A stretch of DNA of 64,000 bases from Pseudomonas sp. 7P_10.2_Bac1 (GTDB lineage: Bacteria; Pseudomonadota; Gammaproteobacteria; Pseudomonadales; Pseudomonadaceae), in NCBI RefSeq assembly GCF_025465935.1, contig NZ_JANLNV010000058.1, positions 186,001 through 250,000 of the forward strand. The letters run 5' to 3'. The notes below the pieces were generated by a model, which was not told the DNA's origin, did no database searches, and saw nothing but the letters and a program-made list of their open reading frames with translations. Numbering within the stretch: the stretch's first letter is position 1; each line of letters begins with the position of its first letter. Positions 1 to 8,362 of this stretch are shown here, one piece after another. A program made the position numbers and the translations under genes.

Positions 1-1
1 T

Positions 2-646
2 GCCAACCAGTTCTTTGACCTGGCGTTATTCCAGAACCGCATCCAGGACCGCATCACCACCCAACCGGTCACAAAAAGCATCAGCCAATACGTCAATGGT
101 GACGGCGACGCGGTGATTCGCGGCCTTGAGGCGCAATGGCAGTACGACTTGGCCAGCGCATTGGCCTTGGGTGACGAACGCATACTGCGGCTCAATACCA
201 ATGCGGTATGGAACTTCGACATGGACGACAAAGGTGCCGCCTCAACGTTGACCGGACCGTACCGCGACAAGATCCAGCGCATGTATCAATACCAGGCCAG
301 CCTGGCGCTGACTTATGGACGCGAACGTGACTGGGATGTCGGCTTGAACGGTATTTTGCGCGGGCCTGTGTACTATCGCACCGAGGAAAAACTGCTTAAC
401 CCGGACACCAACTATGTGTACCGCAAGGCCCCGTTCTGGGTCTTCAACCTGCGCGGCAATTATCACCTGAGCGAGCAATTGAGCCTGTTTGGCGGTGTCA
501 ACAACCTGTTCGATATCGAGCGTAGCACGCTGTTTATCGCCACCGGCAACGACTCGCCGCTGGCCGATCCGCGTGCTTCCAATGGCGGTCTGGGTAACAG
601 CAATCCGGGGCGCGAACTGTACCTCGGCGCGCATTACCGGTTCTGA
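2..646 (+). CDS. TonB-dependent outer-membrane receptor, C-terminal part
   Basis: This is the 3' end of a TonB-dependent receptor; the reading frame is open back to the window edge, so the N-terminal plug and most of the barrel are outside. The visible 214 residues show alternating aromatic and polar strands of a beta-barrel and end in YRF, the terminal phenylalanine expected for insertion by the BAM complex. The fragment contains NNLFD, a pattern common near the end of these receptors. The stop overlaps the start of a periplasmic binding protein (TGATG), followed by a permease and an ATPase, so the receptor probably imports the same ligand as that ABC system. The ligand (cobalamin, heme or a siderophore) cannot be told from this end. 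The family call is sure; the substrate is not. Confidence 0.88.
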   Translation, partial: ANQFFDLALFQNRIQDRITTQPVTKSISQYVNGDGDAVIRGLEAQWQYDLASALALGDERILRLNTNAVWNFDMDDKGAASTLTGPYRDKIQRMYQYQASLALTYGRERDWDVGLNGILRGPVYYRTEEKLLNPDTNYVYRKAPFWVFNLRGNYHLSEQLSLFGGVNNLFDIERSTLFIATGNDSPLADPRASNGGLGNSNPGRELYLGAHYRF

Positions 647-1551
647 TGCGCATGCGCTGGCTTGTGCTGCTGTGCCTGCTGGTGAGTCTTGCTGCCAGGG
701 CGGATGGCGGCTTTCCGCGGACCGTGGTCGATGCCCTTGGACGCGAGGTCACGCTCACGCACCCACCAAAACGGATCGTCGCCATCTTCGCCAGTAACGT
801 CGAGATGCTGGCGGCGATTGGCGCCGGGGATGCCATTGTCGGTGTCGAGGCGTTTACCCGTTACCCCGCCGATATTGCCGAGCGGGCCAAGGTCGGCGGT
901 CGCCTGGGCTTTTCCGTGGAGGCCATCGCTCGCCTTAAGGCCGATCTGGTGGTCATGACCCCTGCCCGTCAGGCCGCCACGCTGGTCGATCCGCTGCAAC
1001 GCATTGGCATCCCTGCGCTAGTGCTCAACCATCGCGACCTTGAAGCCGTGCTGGCCAATATCCGCCTGTTGGGTCAGGCCACCGGCCATGAGGTGGGCGC
1101 CGAACAGTTGATCGAGCGCATGCAAGCGCGTCTTGATGCGGTGCAAGCACGGCTAGCCGGGCACCCCCCCGTGTCGGTGTACCTGGAAACCGGCAGCACT
1201 GATCGTGGCCATTACCTGACCCTGCGCGGGCACAACTACACCAGCGACATTTTGCGTTTGGCGGGCGGTACCAACCCGTTCGTGGGCAGCCGGTTAAGTC
1301 AGGTTGGCGGTGAGGCAGTGTTCCAGGCCAACCCTTCACGCATCATCGTTGCTGGCAGCCCGCAACAGGCGGCCAGCCTGGCAAAGCGTCCTGGATGGCA
1401 CACCATGGCGGCGGTAGCTGCAGGCCGTATCGACAGCATACCCAGTGCCTTATTGCTGATACCCGGCCCGCGTGTGGTCGACGGTGTCGAGCAGTTGGCT
1501 GCGCTCCTGCACCCGGAATTGTTCCCACCCTTTGCCGAGCCCCCGCCATGA
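646..1551 (+). CDS. ABC transporter periplasmic binding protein, BtuF/FepB type
   Basis: A 301-residue periplasmic binding protein of the class that carries cobalamin, heme or ferric siderophores (Peripla_BP_2 fold). Residues 1-19 form a signal peptide ending in ARA-DGG. The body starts with DALGREVTLTHPPKRIV, the usual first motif of this class, and has the family's two lobes joined by a long helix around residues 130-175. It overlaps the receptor gene before it by one base and the permease gene after it by four, so the four genes are almost certainly one transcript and translationally coupled. It would hand the ligand brought in by the receptor to the permease. Substrate is inferred only at class level. 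Confidence 0.9.
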   Translation: MRMRWLVLLCLLVSLAARADGGFPRTVVDALGREVTLTHPPKRIVAIFASNVEMLAAIGAGDAIVGVEAFTRYPADIAERAKVGGRLGFSVEAIARLKADLVVMTPARQAATLVDPLQRIGIPALVLNHRDLEAVLANIRLLGQATGHEVGAEQLIERMQARLDAVQARLAGHPPVSVYLETGSTDRGHYLTLRGHNYTSDILRLAGGTNPFVGSRLSQVGGEAVFQANPSRIIVAGSPQQAASLAKRPGWHTMAAVAAGRIDSIPSALLLIPGPRVVDGVEQLAALLHPELFPPFAEPPP

Positions 1552-2543
1552 GTACCGTCAACAGACACTATCGCCTGCTGTGCCTGACGCCCTTGCCTGC
1601 GATTTTTATCGGTCTGTGGCTGGGGGCCGAACTGGCGCACTGGAGTGACTGGTGGGCGTTGTTGAGCGGGGATCAAACACCCTTTGCTCAGTTGCTGATG
1701 ACCTGGCGTGTGCCCAGGGTGCTGGCCGCTTTTTGTGTGGGGGCATGTCTGGGCCTGGCCGGGGTGATTTTTCAGGGTGTGTTTCGTAATCCGCTGGCTG
1801 AGCCTTACTTGCTGGGCAGCGCCCCCGGAGCGGCAGTGGGCGCGGCCATTGCGTTACTGGTGCCATTGCCGGTGGCGATGTCGATCAGCTTGCCGCTGCT
1901 GGCGTTTCTCGGCGCATGGGGGGCAACCCTGCTGGTGCTGATGATCACCCGCCTGACCAAAATCAGCGACACCAGCGGCCTGTTGCTGGCCGGGATCGCC
2001 GTGGCTGCATTGCTCGGCGCCCTGCGCAGTCTGTTGTTACTGGCTTTGTCCGATGAAACAGTGAATTTGCAGGTGGTGTTGAGCTGGACTCTGGGCGGGA
2101 TTCACACTCCGGACTTCCCGGCATTGGGTTTGCTGGCCTTGCTGACGGGGCTGGCCCTGCTCTGCGCACAGCGTCTGGCCCATGGCCTGGACCTGTTAGG
2201 GCTGGGCGATCATGTGGCTTTCAGTATGGGCTTGCGGCCGCAACGCTTTATCAATCTGTCGTTGTTGCTGGCCGCCGCGATTACTGCATTGGCAGTGTCG
2301 TGGGGCGGGCTGGTGGGCTTTGTCGGGCTGGTAGCCCCGCATGCGGTGCGGTGGTTGATTGGCCCCACCCACAAGCGCCTGATTGTCGCCAGCGCACTCA
2401 CCAGCGGCGCCTTGCTGGCGTTGCTCGATGGTTTGGCTCGCAGTGTGTTGCCACCGGCAGAAATTCCTCTGGGGCTCCTGACGGCCCTGCTGGGTGCGCC
2501 GTTTTTTCTACTGTTATTGACCCGAGCGAGGCCTGCGGCATGA
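1548..2543 (+). CDS. ABC transporter permease, FecCD family
   Basis: A 331-residue inner-membrane permease of the FecCD/BtuC family, which work as homodimers with about ten membrane helices each. The start MSTVNRHYRL is chosen because its ATG overlaps the stop of the binding-protein gene (ATGA); a longer in-frame start upstream would lie deep inside that gene. Family signatures visible are LAEPYLLGSAPGAAVGA near residues 80-95, the MTWRVPRVLAAFCVGA segment near residue 50, and GFVGLVAPHAVRWLIG near residue 265, which is the coupling region that touches the ATPase. The gene is followed, again with a four-base overlap, by the ATPase. Confidence 0.93.
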   Translation: MSTVNRHYRLLCLTPLPAIFIGLWLGAELAHWSDWWALLSGDQTPFAQLLMTWRVPRVLAAFCVGACLGLAGVIFQGVFRNPLAEPYLLGSAPGAAVGAAIALLVPLPVAMSISLPLLAFLGAWGATLLVLMITRLTKISDTSGLLLAGIAVAALLGALRSLLLLALSDETVNLQVVLSWTLGGIHTPDFPALGLLALLTGLALLCAQRLAHGLDLLGLGDHVAFSMGLRPQRFINLSLLLAAAITALAVSWGGLVGFVGLVAPHAVRWLIGPTHKRLIVASALTSGALLALLDGLARSVLPPAEIPLGLLTALLGAPFFLLLLTRARPAA

Positions 2544-3295
2544 GTGCTGTTCCCGTGTTACAAGCCAAGGGCTTATGTGTGCACCACGCAAACAGGCCAG
2601 TGCTGAACAGTTTCGACATTGACCTGATGCCCGGTGAATTACTGGTATTGGTTGGCCCCAATGGCTCGGGCAAAAGCAGCGCCTTGCGCGCGTTGGCCGG
2701 AGTGCAAGCGCTGAGTGCAGGGCACGTTCAGTTGCAACAGCGTTGTCTGCATGCGTGGCCCGCAGCACAACGAGCGCAAATCCTGGCCTACTTGCCGCAA
2801 GACTTTCGCAGCCAGTGGGATTTGCAGGTCCAAGAGCTGCTGGAGTTGGGAACACGGCGTAATGCTGCCCGTGTTGGCCAGCCGTTGCCTGGCGCGTTGA
2901 TTGAATCACTGGATATTGGCCATTTGTTGCAACGTCGACTGTCGCAGTTGTCTGGCGGCGAGCGAGCCAGGGCCGGGATTGGTTGGGCGCTGGCGGCCGA
3001 TTCAGCGATATTGCTGGCCGATGAACCCACAGCCGCGCTAGACATCACCCATCAATTACAGCTCTTGAATTACTTGCGCAGCCGTCTCACGCAGTGCGCG
3101 CAGCTTCTGGTTCTGCATGACTTGGGGTTGGCGATGCGTTTTGCCGATCGGATTGCCGTATTGGCCGATGGTCAGCTACTGGGGCACGGTAGCCCGCAAG
3201 CCGTGCGCGAGGCTGGTTGGCTGGAGCAGGCGTTTGGGCTGGAGTTCGTTTGGCATGCCAGCGTTCATGGGTTGTTCCCGATTCCGCTGCAATAA
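2540..3295 (+). CDS. ABC transporter ATP-binding protein, BtuD/FepC type
   Basis: A 251-residue ATPase that powers the adjacent FecCD-type permease. It has Walker A GPNGSGKSS near residue 39, the Q-loop YLPQD, signature LSGGE near residue 138, Walker B ILLADEP and the switch histidine in LVLHDLG. The start MSAVPVLQ is chosen for its four-base overlap with the permease stop. It is the last gene of the receptor/ABC operon; the next gene is on the other strand five bases away. Which ligand is imported remains open. Confidence 0.93.
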   Translation: MSAVPVLQAKGLCVHHANRPVLNSFDIDLMPGELLVLVGPNGSGKSSALRALAGVQALSAGHVQLQQRCLHAWPAAQRAQILAYLPQDFRSQWDLQVQELLELGTRRNAARVGQPLPGALIESLDIGHLLQRRLSQLSGGERARAGIGWALAADSAILLADEPTAALDITHQLQLLNYLRSRLTQCAQLLVLHDLGLAMRFADRIAVLADGQLLGHGSPQAVREAGWLEQAFGLEFVWHASVHGLFPIPLQ

Positions 3296-3299
3296 ACCT

Positions 3300-4193
3300 C
3301 TACGCCTTGGCCTCGGTTTCCAGTACCTCGCTGATCAGGTTGAACACCGTCTGTTTCACTGCGCTATTGAGGTCCACCCAGGCCAGACCGGTAGCGGCTG
3401 TATAGCCGCCCAAATCCAGCGGCCGTGAGATCACATTGGCGGGTAACGCACGCCCCGCGTTGGCCGGTAGCAAGCCGACGCCCAATCCCGCAGAAACAAG
3501 CGCAAGCATGGTGGTGAATTCGCCCAGTTCCGAGCCGATCTGCAGTTGCACGCCCTGGCCGCGTAACGATTGCATCAGCGCGTCGTGAAACCCGGGCGCG
3601 TAACGTCGGGCCAGAATAAACACCGGTACGTGCGCCAAGACGGCAGCAGGTAGACGCTCAAGGGCTGCCAGCGGGTGTTCGTTTGGCAGTGCGACCACAA
3701 AGCTCTCCTGCAAAACCTCACGGGTTTGAATGCCAGGGATCACGGCTGGCAAGCGCATCAGGCCGAAGTCGAGCTGACCGTTTTTCAAGGCGTTGGCCTG
3801 ATCCGGGCCAGGCATGTCTTTGAGTTCCAGCTCAATGCGCGGAAAGCGTGCGTGCAAGGCGCGGATCAGGTTCGGTAAAAACGCTGGTAGCACCGACGAG
3901 ACAAATCCAAACCGCACGCGACCAATCTCCCCTCGCCCGCTGGCCCGCGCGACATCCAGCGCATGGGCCGCCTGGTGCAGGGTCGCCTGGGCTTCGGGCA
4001 GGAAGACCGCTCCCACCTCCGTCAGCACAACAGAATGCCGATTGCGCTCGAACAGGCGCACACCCAGCTCCTCTTCAAGCATTTTGATTTGCATGCTCAA
4101 CGCCGGTTGCACAATGGACAGACGCTGCGCTGCGCGCCCGAAGTGAAGCTCATGTGCTAGGACAACAAATGATCGTAAATGCTTGATTTCCAA
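3300..4193 (-). CDS. LysR-family transcriptional regulator
   Basis: A 297-residue LysR-type regulator with the winged helix-turn-helix at residues 1-60 (HLRSFVVLAHELHFGRAAQ followed by the recognition helix SIVQPALSMQIKMLE) and a periplasmic-binding-like effector domain from about residue 90. The start codon is TTG at 4191-4193, preceded on the minus strand by a GGAG eight bases away. It is divergent from an SDR dehydrogenase and an MFS carrier, the usual arrangement for a LysR protein controlling its neighbours, and a 14-base palindrome lies in the shared intergenic region. The effector is unknown, probably the substrate or product of the SDR enzyme. Confidence 0.92.
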   Translation of the reverse strand: MEIKHLRSFVVLAHELHFGRAAQRLSIVQPALSMQIKMLEEELGVRLFERNRHSVVLTEVGAVFLPEAQATLHQAAHALDVARASGRGEIGRVRFGFVSSVLPAFLPNLIRALHARFPRIELELKDMPGPDQANALKNGQLDFGLMRLPAVIPGIQTREVLQESFVVALPNEHPLAALERLPAAVLAHVPVFILARRYAPGFHDALMQSLRGQGVQLQIGSELGEFTTMLALVSAGLGVGLLPANAGRALPANVISRPLDLGGYTAATGLAWVDLNSAVKQTVFNLISEVLETEAKA

Positions 4194-4242
4194 CAGTTAG
4201 CTCCACATGAAATACACGCACCGCAGTGCTTATCAGTGTTTT

Positions 4243-4256
4243 TGATCACGAGATCA
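4243..4256. promoter_or_regulatory. Palindrome between LysR and SDR genes, possible operator
   Basis: TGATC-ACGA-GATCA is a 14-base palindrome about 50 bases upstream of the LysR start and about 145 bases from the SDR start. Its position suits a LysR-type binding site, but it lacks a clear T-N11-A core, so this is only a candidate. Confidence 0.3.
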
Positions 4257-4314
4257 TCAATGACGATTGGACGCGTGCAATGACCTGCGGTGAAGTGGCG
4301 CAAACAACACGACC

Positions 4315-4378
4315 CCTGTAGGCCCGCCTGAGCGTTGTAACGCTCAAAAGAATGCGAAGCAAGCTCGCGCCTACTGGG
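4315..4378. repeat. REP-like palindromic element
   Basis: The segment begins CTGTAGGCCCGCCTGAGCGT and ends AAGCTCGCGCCTACTGG. It has imperfect inverted ends (GTAGG/CCTAC) and an internal GAGCGTTgtAACGCTC hairpin. The GTAGG and AAGC(T)CGC pieces recur in other intergenic elements of this window. It sits between the LysR and SDR genes. Confidence 0.6.
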
Positions 4379-4399
4379 AGTACATATCTGGAGCTCAGC

Positions 4400-5173
4400 A
4401 TGTCATTCAATTTCAGCAGTTTTCGACTCGATGGCCGCCGTGCCCTGATCACCGGTTCCGGCAAAGGCATTGGTCTTGAGCTGGCACGCGGGTTGGGTGC
4501 GGCCGGTGCAAGCGTGGTAATCAACGATCGCAATATTGAAAAAGCGCGCGCTGTTTCCAGCCAATTACGTGATGAAGGGCTCAAAGCCGAGTTCGCCGTG
4601 TTTGACGTTACCCAAAGAGAACAGTTGCTCCACGCAATCAATGCCTTTGAAGCCGAAACAGGTGCCATCGACATTCTGGTCAATAACGCCGGTATCCAGC
4701 GCCGGGCGCCGTTGGAAGATTATGACGCCAATGACTGGCACGACCTGATGCGGGTCAATCTTGACGGTGTGTTCCATGTTTCCCAGGCCGTAGCGCGGCA
4801 CATGATTGGCCGTGGGCGCGGCAAGATTATCAATATCTGTTCGGTGCAAAGTGAACTCGCACGCCCGACCATTGCGCCCTACGCCGCCTCCAAGGGCGCG
4901 GTAAAAATGCTCACCAAAGGCATGTGCGCCGAATGGGCCAGGCACGGTATCCAGGCCAATGGCCTGGCACCGGGCTACTTTGCCACCGAGATGAATCGAG
5001 CCCTGGTGGACAACCAGGAGTTCTCTGAATGGTTATGCAAACGTACGCCTGCGGGTCGCTGGGGCCGTGTCGAAGAGTTGTGCGGGGCGGCCGTGTTCCT
5101 CGCTTCTTCGGCGTCGGACTTCGTCAACGGCCAAACGCTGTTTGTCGATGGAGGCCTGACCAGCGTCGTTTGA
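4400..5173 (+). CDS. SDR-family oxidoreductase, gluconate 5-dehydrogenase-like
   Basis: A 257-residue short-chain dehydrogenase. It carries the cofactor motif TGSGKGIG at residues 18-25, NNAG at 95-98, and the catalytic set Ser148, Tyr161 and Lys165 (YAASK). The C-terminal VNGQTLFVDGG is typical. The start MSFNFSSFRLDG is chosen because a GGAG lies eight bases upstream; a longer in-frame start lacks this. The opening FxLDGRRALITGSGKGIG resembles IdnO/gluconate 5-dehydrogenases, which reduce 5-ketogluconate with NADPH, but many sugar-acid and polyol dehydrogenases share it. The MFS carrier 36 bases downstream supports a sugar-acid catabolic unit controlled by the divergent LysR gene. Confidence 0.88.
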   Translation: MSFNFSSFRLDGRRALITGSGKGIGLELARGLGAAGASVVINDRNIEKARAVSSQLRDEGLKAEFAVFDVTQREQLLHAINAFEAETGAIDILVNNAGIQRRAPLEDYDANDWHDLMRVNLDGVFHVSQAVARHMIGRGRGKIINICSVQSELARPTIAPYAASKGAVKMLTKGMCAEWARHGIQANGLAPGYFATEMNRALVDNQEFSEWLCKRTPAGRWGRVEELCGAAVFLASSASDFVNGQTLFVDGGLTSVV

Positions 5174-5209
5174 ACCTGCAACTAAAAAAACAATAACAAG
5201 GGCAACCCC

Positions 5210-6508
5210 ATGAGCACTCTTAAAGAACACACACTGCCGCTGACGGGCGCCACCGAGCAGCCGACAAAAGCCAAAGGTTTTGCACCCAAACGCTGGCTAT
5301 ACCTGATTCCGGTAATTTTCATCACCTACAGCCTGGCCTATCTGGACCGGGCTAACTATGGCTTCGCCAGTGCCGCTGGTATCGAGCATGACCTGGGCAT
5401 AACCAAGGGCATGTCATCGTTGATCGGCGCCTTGTTTTTCCTCGGGTATTTCTTTTTCCAGGTGCCGGGGGCGATTTACGCGCAGAAGTACAGCGTGCGC
5501 AAACTGGTGTTCTGGAGCCTGATTCTGTGGGGCTTTTGTGCAATGGCCACAGGGCTGGTTACCAACATTCCGATGCTGATGTTCATACGGGTGTCACTGG
5601 GAATTGTCGAGGCCGCCGTGATGCCGGCGATGCTGATCTTTATCAGCAATTGGTTCACTCGCAAGGAACGATCACGGGCGAACACTTTTTTGGTGCTGGG
5701 CAACCCGGTCACCGTGCTGTGGATGTCGGTGGTCTCGGGCTACCTGATTCAAGCCTGGGGCTGGCGCGAAATGTTCGTGATCGAAGGCGCACCTGCCGTG
5801 CTCTGGGCCTTCGTCTGGTGGCGCATGGCGCGTGACAAGCCAGAGCAGGTCAGTTGGCTGACACAGCAGGAAAAAACTCAACTGGCCGCCACCCTTGCCG
5901 ATGAGCAGAAAGGCTTGCAGCAGGTGCGTAATTACCGGCAAGCCTTCACCAGCCCGGTGGTGATTCAGTTGTGCTGTGTACACGCACTATGGAGCATCGG
6001 CGTTTACGGCTTCATCATGTGGTTACCCAGCATCATTAAACAGGCGGCAGCGGCTGATATCGTAACCGTCGGTTGGTTGAGTGCCGTGCCTTATGTGGCT
6101 GCCGTGGCGGCGATGCTGGCTGTGTCGTGGGCATCGGACAAAACCCAGCAACGCAAACACTTTGTCTGGCCATTGCTGGCTCTGGGGGCACTGGCTTTCC
6201 TGGGCTCTTATTGGTTGGGCTCGGAGCATTTCTGGTTGTCATTCGGGCTGTTGAGCATTGCCGGTGCAGCACTTTACGCCCCCTACGGGCCATTTTTTGC
6301 GCTGATCCCGGAAATCCTCCCAGGCAATGTATTCGGCGGTGCGATTGGCCTGATCAACGCCTGCGGGGCCCTGGGCGCCTTTGTCGGCTCATGGATCGTC
6401 GGCTACCTGATCGGCCTCACGGGTAATCCTGGCGCAGCGTACATCTTCATGTTCGCAGGTGTGCTGTCGTCGGCGATCTTGATGGCCTGGGTCAAGGTGC
6501 GACGCTGA
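5210..6508 (+). CDS. MFS transporter, anion:cation symporter type
   Basis: A 432-residue major facilitator with twelve predicted membrane helices. The opening YLDRANYGFASA and the GYFFFQVPGAIYAQKYSVRK loop are typical of the ACS family that carries hexuronates, galactonate, tartrate or phthalate as organic anions. An AAGG-like ribosome site lies before its ATG. It follows the SDR gene in the same direction with 36 bases between, so both are likely in one operon, the carrier bringing in the acid that the SDR enzyme oxidises or reduces. The exact substrate is not readable from sequence. Confidence 0.9.
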   Translation: MSTLKEHTLPLTGATEQPTKAKGFAPKRWLYLIPVIFITYSLAYLDRANYGFASAAGIEHDLGITKGMSSLIGALFFLGYFFFQVPGAIYAQKYSVRKLVFWSLILWGFCAMATGLVTNIPMLMFIRVSLGIVEAAVMPAMLIFISNWFTRKERSRANTFLVLGNPVTVLWMSVVSGYLIQAWGWREMFVIEGAPAVLWAFVWWRMARDKPEQVSWLTQQEKTQLAATLADEQKGLQQVRNYRQAFTSPVVIQLCCVHALWSIGVYGFIMWLPSIIKQAAAADIVTVGWLSAVPYVAAVAAMLAVSWASDKTQQRKHFVWPLLALGALAFLGSYWLGSEHFWLSFGLLSIAGAALYAPYGPFFALIPEILPGNVFGGAIGLINACGALGAFVGSWIVGYLIGLTGNPGAAYIFMFAGVLSSAILMAWVKVRR

Positions 6509-6537
6509 AGCAAAGCCTTTAACCCTGGCCAGTCATC

Positions 6538-6566
6538 GAGAACGGGTTGATCATCACCCCGTTCTC
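6538..6566 (+). terminator. Hairpin after MFS gene
   Basis: GAGAACGGG pairs with CCCGTTCTC (nine perfect pairs, eleven-base loop) thirty bases after the MFS stop. There is no T-run after it, so it is either a weak terminator or a 3' end stabiliser. Confidence 0.5.
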
Positions 6567-6674
6567 ACGACTCAACCGTCCAGTTAAATGATGAGAATAT
6601 GTCTCAAATGGATTACAAGGCCTGAGGAACGTTATAAAGTAACCTCTTATGACATTCCTGCCTGTGATCCTTAA

Positions 6675-7838
6675 ATGCCAAACGCAATCCAAGCCCCACC
6701 CTCAAATCAACGCCTGTTATCCATTGACGCCCTTAGGGGCCTTGTCATTCTCTTCATGCTGCTCGACCACGTGCGCGAAACGTTCTTTCTGCATCGCCAA
6801 GTGGCCGACCCAATGAACATAGATGCTACTGAACCCGTACTGTTTTTTAGTCGCACCCTTGCTCACGTGTGCGCCCCGGTCTTTGTGTTGCTGACCGGTT
6901 TGTCGGCGTATCTGTACGGCGAGAAATATCAAGGCACTCGGGACGTTTCGGCCTTCTTGTTCAAGCGCGGGCTGTTTCTGGTGGTGCTGGAGTTCACGCT
7001 GGTGAACTTCGCCTGGACCTTCCAGTTCCCGCCCACTGTGATTTACATGCAGGTCATTTGGGCCATCGGCGTAAGCATGATTGCCCTGGCAGTGCTGGTC
7101 TGGCTGCCTCGCCCTGCCCTGTTTCTGGTCGCCGTGGTGATCATCGCCGGGCATAACCTGCTCGACAACCTGCACTTTGCCAGTGACTCTGCGATGCATG
7201 TGCCGTGGGCCATTTTGCATGATCGTGGCTGGATCGAATTTTCGCAGAACCTGCGTTTGCGCACCTCTTACCCGGTACTGCCCTGGATCGGGGTGATTGC
7301 CCTGGGGTATTGCCTCGGCCCCTGGTTCGCCCGCTCGGCTTCAGCCGCCCTGCGCCAGCGCTATCTGCTATTGGCCGGCACCGGCGCCTTGCTGGGGTTT
7401 GTAGCCCTGCGCTTGCTCAATGGCTATGGCGAAGCGCAATGGACGAGCTACAACAACTTCACACAAACCCTGATGAGCTTCTTCAATATCACCAAGTACC
7501 CGCCTTCATTGCTGTTTCTGACCCTTAACCTGGGCGTAGGCCTGCTGTTGTTGCTGGGCTTTGAGCGTGCCGGTCAGCAACGCTGGATCCGTACCTTGGC
7601 AGTATTCGGCGCAGCGCCGATGTTCTTCTACCTGCTGCACCTGTATGTACTCAAGGTCATTTACCTGGCCTGCGTGGGGGTGTTTGGCTTGAACCAAGGC
7701 GCTTACTTCGGCTATGACGGCATGGCTGCCGTGTGGCTGACAGCCATCGTGTTGGCGGCAGCGCTGTACCTGCCGGTGCGCTGGTTTGCTGCCCTCAAGG
7801 CGCGGCGCCGAGATATTTCTTGGCTGAAATACTTCTGA
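6675..7838 (+). CDS. DUF1624 / acyltransferase-like integral membrane protein
   Basis: A 387-residue multi-pass membrane protein. The opening RLLSIDALRGLVILFMLLDHVRE matches the start of the DUF1624 group, which belongs to the acyltransferase-3/HGSNAT/YeiB superfamily of membrane proteins that move acyl groups across the membrane. A conserved arginine and histidine (DALRG and LDHVR) sit at the membrane entrance as in those enzymes. About ten hydrophobic segments are visible. No operon partner is evident: it stands between an MFS gene and the pseudoazurin gene with gaps on both sides. The acyl donor and acceptor are unknown. Confidence 0.8.
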   Translation: MPNAIQAPPSNQRLLSIDALRGLVILFMLLDHVRETFFLHRQVADPMNIDATEPVLFFSRTLAHVCAPVFVLLTGLSAYLYGEKYQGTRDVSAFLFKRGLFLVVLEFTLVNFAWTFQFPPTVIYMQVIWAIGVSMIALAVLVWLPRPALFLVAVVIIAGHNLLDNLHFASDSAMHVPWAILHDRGWIEFSQNLRLRTSYPVLPWIGVIALGYCLGPWFARSASAALRQRYLLLAGTGALLGFVALRLLNGYGEAQWTSYNNFTQTLMSFFNITKYPPSLLFLTLNLGVGLLLLLGFERAGQQRWIRTLAVFGAAPMFFYLLHLYVLKVIYLACVGVFGLNQGAYFGYDGMAAVWLTAIVLAAALYLPVRWFAALKARRRDISWLKYF

Positions 7839-7924
7839 TAGGGGGATTGCCTCTCAAGCGCGGCCTGTTGCTCTAACATGCCGCCAGCCCCCGTTTTGGC
7901 CTCAGACTTTATGGATATCCCGAC

Positions 7925-8362
7925 ATGCGCATTTCATCCCTGACTTTATTCCTGACCACTGCCCTGATCGGCTCATCCGCCCTGGCCCAGACTTACGAAG
8001 TGAAGATGCTCACGCGTAGCGCCAAGGCTGGAATGGTCTACGAGCCGGATTACCTGCAGATTGCCCCCGGCGACACGGTCCGATTTGTGCCCACGCAAAG
8101 TGGTCATAACGCCGCAAGCCTGCCCTCGCTCTGGCCCGAAGGCGCGCAAACCTTCATCAGCATGATCGATCAGACGTTCGAGCAGACGTTCACTGTTCCC
8201 GGCTTATACGGCGTTCAGTGCACGCCCCATCTGGCCATGGGGATGGTGATGCTGATTCAAGTGGGTGAGCCTGCGCCACAAACGGTACAACTCCCAGCGA
8301 CCCTGCCCAAGCGCGCGCTGGACCGCATGAACGCCGCTTTGGCCAGGCAGGTTACGCAATGA
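7925..8362 (+). CDS. Pseudoazurin (type 1 blue copper protein)
   Basis: A 145-residue periplasmic cupredoxin with a signal peptide ending at ALA-Q near residue 21. The four type 1 copper ligands of pseudoazurin are present in order: His61 (SGHNA), Cys99 (YGVQCTP), His102 and Met107 (HLAMGM). These proteins shuttle electrons, classically to nitrite or nitrous oxide reductases, but no denitrification gene is in the window. Its stop overlaps the start of an OprD-family porin by four bases (ATGA), and the next genes, on the opposite strand, are copper chaperones. The neighbourhood therefore suggests a role in copper supply or copper-dependent electron transfer. Confidence 0.93.
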   Translation: MRISSLTLFLTTALIGSSALAQTYEVKMLTRSAKAGMVYEPDYLQIAPGDTVRFVPTQSGHNAASLPSLWPEGAQTFISMIDQTFEQTFTVPGLYGVQCTPHLAMGMVMLIQVGEPAPQTVQLPATLPKRALDRMNAALARQVTQ